Below are positions 1-5,425 of a stretch of 5,425 nt of DNA, piece after piece; positions within the stretch are counted from its first letter, which is position 1; every line of letters begins with the position of its first letter. A program made the translations under genes and the position numbers. The DNA is taken from the NCBI GenBank assembly GCA_964349045.1, contig CAYGFI010000250.1:1-5425 (forward strand). Reading direction: 5' to 3'. Source of the DNA: JACJXF01 sp964349045. Lineage in GTDB: Bacteria; Bacteroidota; Bacteroidia; Bacteroidales; GCA-2748055. The notes under the pieces were generated by a model, which had not been told where the DNA came from, made no database searches, and saw nothing but the letters and a program-made list of their open reading frames with translations.

Positions 1-1487
1 ATAAACCCGAGTCGTGATAATTTCATCAGTTGTTGCCTGACCTGGGAATCGTCGACCCCCAGATAACTGGCATAATTTGTTGCAGGAAAGCGGTTTAACC
101 CGATCTTTCTTCCATATTGCCAAAGACCGACAAGAGGATGAATATCTGACATCCCCTGCATCTTTTCGAAAAAATCATAATTAAAAAAACGGTTGGATTC
201 AAAGGTCGCCTGTCCAATTTGGGTTCCGGTAATGGGTTTAAAGAGAAGCTCTCCCGACTTTCTTTTCCACAGCCATTCATCGAAATTCATATCAATTTTA
301 TGGTAGCTGTTTTTATAGGGCCCTCCGGAAGTATAACTCTGCGATTTAGTAAATCGCAATTCATCAGTTTTCTCAAGGTAAGTGAATTGAAGATCAGGAT
401 GGTAAATAGAATCTGTATCAAGGTACATTGTCAGACTCACATTGGAAGACCTCATACCATTTTGAAGGATCTGAATTTGAATGGTTTTCAGGATCATTCG
501 CAGGGTGTCCTTATCATATATTTCCAGAATCGCGGGTTCATACTGGTTCCCTGTTCCTGTCAGATTTGCTCCCTGCATGGATAATCCACCTAAATATTCA
601 ATACCCTCGAAGAGGCCGGGAAGAATATATTTATTTTGATAGGAATAAAACTTCGGATATAAGGCATTTTCAGGTTTATTAATCTGCATGACTTTCTCTT
701 CTAATCTGCCTTCAAGGGGCGAGTCAAAATATTTTTTATAATGAAATACAACTGAATCTGCTTTATATTCCGTTTTCTGAAGTGAAATATTGTATTTGGA
801 AAGCTCAGCATATACTTCATCAGGAGCAAAACCGGCACGCTCCCAGTTAATTTTACCCTTGGTACCGGACCAACTCATTTCAACCGGGTCAAGAAATCCG
901 GATGTCTCATAAATTGAAATACTGTCGCGTTTGGCATTGCAGATCAGATCGACCTGATCAAACTCAACGACCGGCATACCATCATTAAACTCAAAACTGA
1001 AATTAGTTTGGGGTACTCTCCATATTGTTGCGGAATTGTTATAAAGAGTATTTGATTTTAACAGGTTCAGGGTAAGCTTAAGAAATTGCTCTGTAACTTT
1101 TAATGAACTTGTGTTGTTTTCCAGAAAAAATCTAAAAGATTGTTTCCATCCCGGAATATTCAGTTTTTGATAATTTCCACTTGAAAATAGTAACAATGAT
1201 TCATAATAGTTAATAAAATGCGGACTGGGTCTTCCATTTTTTTTCAGCAGGAGATTGGAAAACTGAATGAATTCGCTCCGATCAACAACAGAGCATTCCG
1301 GTGATTTCCAATATTTAATAAAAGCATCAAGAATTGTATTCTCGTCTGAACTGATATAATTGTCGGTGAATTTTTCGATTTCCTGTATATAGATTGCCGA
1401 ATCGTTTGTGAAACTTTTAAGTTGCTGACTATTTGCAGGTAAGATTGCAATTAAGGAAGTAAAAAAAATATGGATAAATTTTTTCAT
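1..1487 (-). CDS. Large exported protein of unknown function (3' end beyond the window)
   Basis: I read this frame codon by codon from the ATG at 1487 and found 495 codons with no stop before the left edge, so the gene is 5' complete and 3' truncated by the window. The N-terminus (MKKFIHIFFTSLIAILPANS, then QQ) is a typical signal peptide with likely cleavage after residue 20, so the product should be exported to the periplasm or cell surface. No lipobox Cys and no later membrane segment is visible. The remainder is rich in Asn, Ser, Tyr and Phe and looks beta-rich. Motif-like stretches include EYKADSVVF (about 240-248), GGLSMQGANLTG (about 300-311), DSIYHPDLQ (about 359-367) and MQGMSDIHPL (about 443-452). 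The last residues (about 476-495, GVDDSQVRQQLMKLSRLGF) resemble a short helix-turn-helix, but this is weak. It reminds me of very long exported proteins in Bacteroidota with no assigned role. I assign no function. There is no clear Shine-Dalgarno before the start. Confidence 0.88.
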   Translation of the reverse strand, partial: MKKFIHIFFTSLIAILPANSQQLKSFTNDSAIYIQEIEKFTDNYISSDENTILDAFIKYWKSPECSVVDRSEFIQFSNLLLKKNGRPSPHFINYYESLLLFSSGNYQKLNIPGWKQSFRFFLENNTSSLKVTEQFLKLTLNLLKSNTLYNNSATIWRVPQTNFSFEFNDGMPVVEFDQVDLICNAKRDSISIYETSGFLDPVEMSWSGTKGKINWERAGFAPDEVYAELSKYNISLQKTEYKADSVVFHYKKYFDSPLEGRLEEKVMQINKPENALYPKFYSYQNKYILPGLFEGIEYLGGLSMQGANLTGTGNQYEPAILEIYDKDTLRMILKTIQIQILQNGMRSSNVSLTMYLDTDSIYHPDLQFTYLEKTDELRFTKSQSYTSGGPYKNSYHKIDMNFDEWLWKRKSGELLFKPITGTQIGQATFESNRFFNYDFFEKMQGMSDIHPLVGLWQYGRKIGLNRFPATNYASYLGVDDSQVRQQLMKLSRLGF

Positions 1488-1698
1488 ATTTTTCGCCGGA
1501 AATAATTAAGGAATCAATTATTTCGTCAAATTAAGTGAAATCCCGTTATAATCATAAAATCAACCCATAAAAGTAAATCTGCTATCGGTTGCATTTGACT
1601 GAATATCCTTTTCGCCCGTCTTGAAAATTCCGCTTTACACGAGGATTCCGCACTTTTTTAGTGCAGCGAAGGTTCAATCATTATCACCTTTTATAAAA
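1488..1698. other. Intergenic region between tpiA and the large exported protein gene, with a small hairpin
   Basis: This 211-bp gap holds no gene I can support. Read on the minus strand it contains a hairpin: GCACT (1664-1660) pairs with AGTGC (1654-1650) around a five-A loop, extendable by a G-T and a C-G pair to 1666/1648. It lies about 33 bases past the tpiA stop but has no following U-run, so it is not a convincing intrinsic terminator. Nearer the exported-protein gene, the minus strand has TTTGACG (1530-1524) and, 18 bases after the TTTG, TAATTATT (1508-1501). This is at best a partial match to a Bacteroidota -33/-7 pair, and it sits so close to the ATG that a leader would be very short. 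Confidence 0.35.
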
Positions 1699-2448
1699 TC
1701 AGAATGCGTTAACAATCAGCAGAAATTCATCCGCCTTAAGTGATGCGCCTCCGATTAGTCCGCCATCAACATCAGGATTTGAGAAAAGTTCTTTGGCATT
1801 AGAACCTTTACAACTGCCTCCGTATAGGATGGTGGTATTGTCTGCGGTTTTTACGCTATATTTCTTATTTATCTCAGTGCGGATGAATTTGTGCATTTCC
1901 TGTGCCTGAGCGGGGCTTGCAGTTACTCCTGTTCCAATAGCCCATACAGGCTCATAGGCAATCACAATATTTGCAAATTCTTCAGGGGTCAGATGAAAAA
2001 GACCTTCAGCAAGTTGCGACTTAACTACTTCAAAATGCTTATTTGCATTTCTTTCAGGAAGAATCTCCCCGATGCAAAATATGGGTTTTATGCGAATTGA
2101 AAGTGCCAGATTTACCTTTTTAGCCAGTACAGCATTATCTTCGTGGAAATATGCTCTTCTCTCGGAATGACCAATTATTATGTATTCAACTCCTGCAGAC
2201 TTGAGCATACTAACAGAAACTTCACCGGTGAATGCACCTGATTCTTCAGAAGCGCAGTTCTGGGCAGAAAGTTTAACAACAGACAGAATTTTCTTAATCT
2301 CGGCAAGGTGTGTGAAAGGGGGAGCAATGATTACCAATGCCTCGCTGGTTTTCTTTGAGGCCAGTGAATTAACCGCGGCAGCTAATTCCATTCCGTCTTT
2401 CAAAGAAGTATTCATCTTCCAGTTTCCAGCTACAATTTTTTGTCTCAT
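1699..2448 (-). CDS. tpiA: Triosephosphate isomerase
   Basis: The 249-residue product is a complete TIM-barrel triosephosphate isomerase, which interconverts dihydroxyacetone phosphate and glyceraldehyde 3-phosphate in cytoplasmic glycolysis and gluconeogenesis. All family landmarks are visible: the N-terminal AGNWKMN with the active-site Asn9 and Lys11, IIIGHSERR with the electrophile His94, AYEPVWAIGTG with the catalytic base Glu166 and the flexible loop 6, and the phosphate-binding ILYGGS (207-212) and GGLIGGASL (229-237). The length is normal for the family. I place the start at the ATG at 2448 rather than the in-frame ATG at 2499. The extra 17 residues would be hydrophobic and unlike the family, and a promoter-like box overlaps that region. 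The stop is TGA. There is no Shine-Dalgarno, as is usual in Bacteroidota. The upstream neighbour is a transport permease and the downstream one an exported unknown protein, so the context adds nothing to its role. Confidence 0.97.
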   Translation of the reverse strand: MRQKIVAGNWKMNTSLKDGMELAAAVNSLASKKTSEALVIIAPPFTHLAEIKKILSVVKLSAQNCASEESGAFTGEVSVSMLKSAGVEYIIIGHSERRAYFHEDNAVLAKKVNLALSIRIKPIFCIGEILPERNANKHFEVVKSQLAEGLFHLTPEEFANIVIAYEPVWAIGTGVTASPAQAQEMHKFIRTEINKKYSVKTADNTTILYGGSCKGSNAKELFSNPDVDGGLIGGASLKADEFLLIVNAF

Positions 2449-2488
2449 AGTAATATTTTTAAATGTAAGGGGGATTAAAAATGAAAGC

Positions 2489-2496
2489 CAAAAGTA
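2489..2496 (-). promoter_or_regulatory. Candidate Bacteroidota-type promoter -7 box for tpiA
   Basis: The minus strand reads TACTTTTG here, an exact match to the TAnnTTTG -7 consensus known for the primary sigma factor of Bacteroidota. It lies 40 bases before the tpiA ATG at 2448, giving a leader of roughly 30-35 bases. The -33 partner is weak: at the expected 19-base spacing the sequence is ACTG rather than TTTG, with a TTTT slightly further up. In AT-rich DNA an eight-base match with two free positions can occur by chance, so this is a plausible site only. Confidence 0.4.
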
Positions 2497-2559
2497 CAAA
2501 ACATGAGTGAAATTTCAGTAAAATATCTCCATATAAATACCACTTTTTGTTTATGGTGA

Positions 2560-2603
2560 ATTGCGGATCATCACATTTCGATTGCGGATTTAAGATTGCG
2601 TAT
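2560..2603 (+). repeat. Three short direct repeats of ATTGCGGAT type
   Basis: ATTGCGGAT occurs at 2560-2568 and 2581-2589, and the one-mismatch copy ATTGCGTAT at 2595-2603. The spacing between copies is uneven (21 and 14 bases), so this is not a simple tandem array. It is a small cluster of extragenic repeats between two genes, of unknown role. Confidence 0.55.
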
Positions 2604-2691
2604 TAACGGCTTTTCCAACATGAGGACTACCCTCCGAAATCTGAACTAATCCAAATCGTGATATACAAAGGCTAAGCAAACAGTAATAAAA

Positions 2692-3777
2692 TCATTTTCT
2701 GATCCGGGGATCAAGAAGTGCATAGATAATATCCATGGAAATATTAACAATAACGAATATCACAGAGGTTGTCAGTACACATCCCAATACAACGGGCAGG
2801 TCGTAAAAGTTAAGAGCATTAACCAGCATATAACCCAGTCCCCTCCACCCAAATATATACTCAACAAATACTACCCCGGCGAGCATACTCGCGAACCATC
2901 CGCTTATTGCAGTGACGACCGGATTTAATGAGTTTCTGAGTGCATGAACTCCTATTATTCTCGATTTTTTAAGCCCCTTGGCATAGGCAGTACGGATAAA
3001 ATCCTGATTCAATACTTCAAGCATCGAATTCCGGGAAAGTTGTACTACAACCGACAATGGCCGGATTCCCAAAGTAAATGCCGGAAGAATCAGGTTTTTC
3101 AATTGTAATTTTATACCTCTGCCGAAATCATCAATTTCATAAATATTACCTGTAAGATTAAGATGGGTAATATGACCGATCTTATAGGCAAAAAACCAGG
3201 CTATAAGTATGGCTGCAAAGAAAGAAGGCATACTCATTCCAAAAGCTGATAAAAGCAAGGTTCCGCGATCGTACCAACTGTCTTTCTTTAATGCGGAAAA
3301 GGTACCGAGTAAGGTACCCGCGAAAAATGCGATTACAATAGCTGCAAAAGCAAGAATAAGAGTATTTGGAAATGCTTCGGATATCATTTCTCCAACTGGT
3401 CTACTGCTTTGAAAGGACCTGCCCAGCCAGGGTATTTTAGCCGCCAGGGTAAATCCCTTTGTTGTTGAAAAAATGGTTATGGACGATTTATATTTTTCGG
3501 AATCGAGATAAAAATAAGAGTCTTTCTTTACTGACTGATGAAATGAAACCGGGGATAGATCGTTAAGATAACGGATATACTGCAAATAGAGCGGTTTATC
3601 AAGACCCAGTTCCTTTCTTATTGCTTCCACGCTTGCCATATCCGCTCTCTGACCTAACATCATCCGGGCCGGATCACCGGGTAATACATTGAACAGGAAA
3701 AAAATGAGAGTCACAACTCCCAGTAAGACAGCAATTCCATAGAGGATTCTTTTTATTATGTTGTTTATGAATGCCAT
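2692..3777 (-). CDS. ABC transporter permease, DppB/OppB type (dipeptide/oligopeptide family)
   Basis: The 361-residue product is an integral inner-membrane permease of the peptide/nickel ABC importer family, half of the transmembrane pore that pairs with a DppC/OppC-type subunit, ATPases and a substrate-binding protein. The sequence shows the family N-terminus: a first membrane segment (about 10-32), LPGDPARMMLG (32-42) and the ELGLDKPLYLQYIRYL region (56-71). Further membrane segments lie at about 138-160, 173-200, 290-310 and 330-355. The EAA-type coupling loop is FIRTAYAKGLKKSRIIGVHALRNSLNP at about 260-286, and the family ending LDPRIRK is present. It is longer than the roughly 300-residue enterobacterial OppB because of a hydrophilic insertion at about 72-125, which I recall in Bacteroidota homologues. 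Start and stop (TGA) look intact. No partner subunits are in the window, so the substrate is unknown. An IS630 remnant ends about 50 bp upstream and may have displaced the native promoter. Confidence 0.93.
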   Translation of the reverse strand: MAFINNIIKRILYGIAVLLGVVTLIFFLFNVLPGDPARMMLGQRADMASVEAIRKELGLDKPLYLQYIRYLNDLSPVSFHQSVKKDSYFYLDSEKYKSSITIFSTTKGFTLAAKIPWLGRSFQSSRPVGEMISEAFPNTLILAFAAIVIAFFAGTLLGTFSALKKDSWYDRGTLLLSAFGMSMPSFFAAILIAWFFAYKIGHITHLNLTGNIYEIDDFGRGIKLQLKNLILPAFTLGIRPLSVVVQLSRNSMLEVLNQDFIRTAYAKGLKKSRIIGVHALRNSLNPVVTAISGWFASMLAGVVFVEYIFGWRGLGYMLVNALNFYDLPVVLGCVLTTSVIFVIVNISMDIIYALLDPRIRK

Positions 3778-3787
3778 TTATTAATAA

Positions 3788-3825
3788 GTTACGGGGCTAC
3801 TGGGTTACGGAGTAATGACGTAACC
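3788..3825. repeat. Degenerate 16-bp-period repeat with an inverted repeat, upstream of the permease
   Basis: GTTACGG occurs at 3788-3794 and again exactly 16 bases on at 3804-3810. A reverse-oriented copy, CGTAACC (3819-3825), forms a perfect 7-bp inverted repeat with GGTTACG (3803-3809) around a 9-base loop. The unit fills the gap between the permease start and the point where IS630 similarity ends. It could be an extragenic repeat of the host or a folded leader element. There is no U-run, so it is not an obvious terminator. Confidence 0.5.
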
Positions 3826-3827
3826 TG

Positions 3828-4797
3828 GTTTAGCACGTTTAGTTCAATTTCAGCCATATTTAACCAGCTTCCGTGCTTTGGTGTATAAATAAATCGAACC
3901 TGTCCCAAATTCTTTTAGGCTCAACCAGTTCAAATGTTTCATAAAGTGCGGCAGCGCTATGCGTACTTAAGTTATCCATAACCAAAATGATAATTTCTGC
4001 TTCCAGATATAATTCATCAGAAATCTCACGAACTAACCTTGCCCAATCGTTTTTAGTTTTCTGATCGGTCACTTTTACAAAGCGCGTCCCCACTAAGGGT
4101 TCATTTACCATAAATACATTACAGACACCTCAGCGGACATATTCATAATCATATTTCTTTTCAAAGCCTGGTGCCATAGGAATAGGCTGTCTGGTTTCAC
4201 TAATCAGTTGCTTTGGTGATTCGTCCATGCATACAACAGGTCTTGTTTCATTATACGGGCGTTCGTAAACATCTAATAATTTCTCCATGGCTGCAACAAA
4301 ATGACTGTTTTGATGAGGCGGAATCACCCAACCTTTTACTCTCCAAGGCTTAAGTTCGTTTTTTTTAAAACCTTTCTTACTGTTTCGTGAGAAATGTCAT
4401 CAATATATCTCAATTCTACCATACGATCTGCAAGTAATCGTAATGACCATTTAGCATATCCTTTCGGTGGCTTACCACAGGCTATCGCAATTAAATGGGC
4501 TTCCGCATCACAGTCAATTTTCCTCTGGTATATCCGGTTTGTTGGAGCAACTCCGAGAGTAGCTTCTACTCCTTCTAAAACAAATTGTTTTTTTAGCCTG
4601 TCAATAGTCCTCATACCTGTTTTTAGGATTCTACATATATCTTCATTAGTTTGTTTGTTTTCTGAATGTTCACCCTGATCAACATTCAACAGGATTAGAG
4701 AATGAATAACTTTCTTGGCGGTATGGCTACCTTTTCTTGTTATTGCCATCAATGACTCTCTTTCATCCCTGGTTAAAGTTACTTTGTACGTTACCAT
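3828..4797 (-). pseudogene. IS630-family transposase, broken by two frameshifts, a stop and a C-terminal truncation
   Basis: This is a DDE transposase remnant that reads well when joined across three lesions. The first 153 residues (4797 down to 4336) carry an N-terminal helix-turn-helix (about 50-75, TNEDICRILKTGMRTIDRLK) and a second DNA-binding region ending SHETVRKVLKK. The frame then breaks within an eight-A run (4359-4366); in the -1 frame it continues NELKPWRVKGWVIPPHQN. The catalytic Asp is in CMDES (Asp codon 4225-4223). A TGA at 4132-4130 interrupts DYEYVR*GVCNVF in frame. The second Asp is in VMDNLSTH (codon 3976-3974). A one-base loss near 3884-3895 shifts the frame before YTPKHGSWLNMAEIELN, which contains the final Glu. 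Similarity stops after NVLN at about 3828, so I estimate 50-60 C-terminal residues are missing from memory of relatives. It is almost certainly non-functional. Confidence 0.88.
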
Positions 4798-4857
4798 AGT
4801 TTTTATGGTAAAGAAACAAAATAATTTATTTACGTCAAACTATATTTGACATGACAC
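3828..4857 (-). mobile_element. Decayed IS630-family insertion sequence, transposase-distal end missing
   Basis: The element is defined by a broken IS630-type transposase on the minus strand and a probable outer end upstream of its start. I place that end at 4857, next to a TA dinucleotide (4858-4859), because IS630/Tc1-mariner elements insert at TA. The terminal sequence read inward on the minus strand begins GTGTCATGTCAAATATAG. It includes a perfect 6-bp inverted repeat, GTCAAA (4834-4839) and TTTGAC (4845-4850), which may be a transposase-binding site. The other end is absent: similarity stops near 3828 inside the transposase and the DNA passes straight into the permease leader. With one end gone the element cannot move by itself, and no target duplication can be checked. 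The position of the surviving end is inferred. Confidence 0.75.
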
Positions 4858-4993
4858 TAGTGTTTTGTGTTTAAAAAATAAATTCTTTGAAAACCTTTGT
4901 ATATCATACTTCTAACGATTTTTAGCGTTCAAACGATTTGAAAAAAATAGTCTTGTTGTTTTAACAAAGCTATTTTATGAACCAAGGTAAATA
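4858..4993. other. AT-rich spacer between the two insertion sequences
   Basis: About 135 bp separate the inferred ends of the IS630 and IS5-like elements. I find no gene here. Besides the hairpin listed separately it has a direct repeat AACGATTT at 4914-4921 and 4932-4939. At its left edge, the 10-bp palindrome ACACTAGTGT (4854-4863) is centred on the presumed TA insertion site. It could be the last piece of the original chromosomal sequence or part of either element. Confidence 0.4.
4941..4976 (-). terminator. Terminator-like hairpin downstream of the IS5-like transposase
   Basis: AAAATAG (4944-4950) pairs perfectly with CTATTTT (4970-4976). Inside, CTTGTT (4952-4957) pairs with AACAAAG (4963-4969) allowing a single-base bulge on each side, around a five-base loop. 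On the minus strand the stem runs into seven consecutive U residues (4947-4941), the arrangement of an intrinsic terminator for transcripts coming from the IS5-like gene. The stem is AT-rich, so it would be weak. On the plus strand only four U residues follow. Confidence 0.45.
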
Positions 4994-5425
4994 GGTTTGG
5001 TGAATAAGTCATTTTACATATAAGGTAATATTTACATTTCGACTCCGATCAAACGTGCTTAGAACCAAAATTAATGACAGATAAGCATCCTTTATTAACG
5101 AGAACAAAAATTCTTTGCTGAACTTTACTATGTTCATCACAAAGAATATAGCTGCAATCCAGATTTCGGAAGTTCTTGCTACTCTGGCCCTTATTTTATT
5201 GAGGTTATAGCCGTTTTTCCCTTGTCCAAATTTACCTTCAACCTGATTCCTCATTCCTTGCTCTAATTTCTGTTTTCTCTTCTGGTATTGTGTTTGTTGT
5301 TTGACTGATGGCCTGCCTAGTGGTTTACCTGAGTATCTGATATCCAATTCCTTGAGCCATTGTCTGTTTTCACGTGTACCATAAATCTTATCCGTGATTA
5401 CCACTTTTGGGTAACAACCATTTAA
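4994..5425 (-). mobile_element. IS5/IS1182-like insertion sequence, 3' part only
   Basis: The right-hand edge carries the 3' portion of an IS5/IS1182-like element whose transposase reads off the window. I place the element's end near 4994. The sequence GGTTTGGTGAATAAGTC (4994-5010) resembles the terminal inverted repeats of this kind of element as I remember them, and it overlaps the transposase stop at 5009. The matching repeat at the other end lies outside the window, so the boundary and the target duplication cannot be confirmed. Confidence 0.55.
5009..5425 (-). CDS. IS5/IS1182-like DDE transposase, C-terminal part (5' end beyond the window)
   Basis: The frame is open from the right edge to a TGA at 5011-5009, giving 138 residues; a GTG at 5404 is internal and not the true start. 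The fragment begins LNGCYPKVVITDKIYGTRENR, where the Asp of ITDK is most likely the second catalytic Asp of the DDE triad. It continues SGKPLGRPSVKQQ, then a lysine/glutamine-rich stretch. Next comes RNQVEGKFGQGKNGYNLNKIRA, which carries the third catalytic residue, Glu, in the R(3)E(6)K arrangement of IS4/IS5-type transposases. The hydrophobic segment IWIAAIFFVMNIVKF near the end is typical of this group. The visible part has no frameshift or internal stop, so it could belong to a complete transposase. It would cut and paste its own element. Family placement at the IS5 versus IS1182 level is uncertain. Confidence 0.85.
   Translation of the reverse strand, partial: LNGCYPKVVITDKIYGTRENRQWLKELDIRYSGKPLGRPSVKQQTQYQKRKQKLEQGMRNQVEGKFGQGKNGYNLNKIRARVARTSEIWIAAIFFVMNIVKFSKEFLFSLIKDAYLSLILVLSTFDRSRNVNITLYVK

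Larger units (their letters stand above)
2449..2691. other. Intergenic region between the permease and tpiA
   Basis: This 243-bp gap contains the candidate tpiA promoter and a cluster of short direct repeats, both listed separately. I see no open reading frame worth calling, no RNA gene and no strong U-tailed hairpin downstream of the permease stop. The gap size and the separate promoter candidate suggest that tpiA is not simply co-transcribed with the permease. Confidence 0.5.

Noticed and set aside
219..682. Two plus-strand frames of 121 and 84 codons
   Set aside because: They lie antisense to the long exported-protein frame, have no recognisable domain or start context, and read as translations of its complement.
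2449..2499. N-terminal extension of tpiA to the ATG at 2499
   Set aside because: The family begins at the RQKIVAGNWKMN block, and the added residues are hydrophobic and coincide with a promoter-like box.
2560..2603. CRISPR array
   Set aside because: The repeats are only 9 bp with uneven short spacers and no cas genes nearby.
3803..3825. Intrinsic terminator upstream of the permease
   Set aside because: The 7-bp inverted repeat is perfect but neither strand has a U-run after it.
4130..4132. Recoding of TGA as selenocysteine or by an alternative genetic code
   Set aside because: TGA also ends tpiA, the permease and the IS5-like gene, and the transposase has other inactivating lesions, so a simple nonsense mutation is enough.
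4394..4678. Plus-strand frame of 94 codons inside the IS630 transposase
   Set aside because: It is the complement of well-conserved transposase sequence and has no similarity to anything I recognise.
3828..5425. Composite transposon carrying cargo
   Set aside because: The two elements belong to different families, only about 135 bp lies between them, and no cargo gene is present.

Overview
The window looks like a stretch of a moderately AT-rich genome from the phylum Bacteroidota. The evidence is indirect. There are no clear Shine-Dalgarno sequences before the starts. A TAnnTTTG-type -7 box lies ahead of tpiA. The dipeptide-type permease carries a long insertion after its first membrane segment, as I recall from Bacteroidota homologues. 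The two transposases and the large exported protein also resemble Bacteroidota proteins. TGA is used as a normal stop. No finer taxonomic assignment is supported.

Every coding feature reads on the minus strand, so in the direction of transcription the order runs from right to left. At the right edge (about 4994-5425) is the 3' part of an IS5/IS1182-like DDE transposase gene that continues outside the window. A gene-free spacer (4858-4993) follows, with a terminator-like hairpin. Next comes a decayed IS630-family element (about 3828-4857). Its transposase is broken by a frameshift in an eight-A run, an in-frame TGA, a second frameshift and loss of its C-terminal end. Immediately downstream is an intact DppB/OppB-type ABC permease (2692-3777). 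A 243-bp intergenic region with short repeats and a likely promoter leads to triosephosphate isomerase, tpiA (1699-2448). After 211 bp of intergenic sequence starts a long exported protein of unknown function (1487 down to the left edge). It is open for 495 codons without reaching its stop.

The chromosomal genes are not evidently one functional unit. tpiA is central glycolysis, the permease belongs to a peptide-type importer whose partner subunits are not here, and the exported protein is of unknown role. The gaps of 211 and 243 bp suggest separate transcription, and tpiA has its own candidate promoter. The right-hand 1.6 kb is an insertion-sequence graveyard ending about 50 bp upstream of the permease start, so it has probably replaced whatever originally lay upstream of that gene. 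I see no convincing novel multi-gene system. The most open question is the large exported protein; the most informative structure is the IS630 remnant and its breakpoint.
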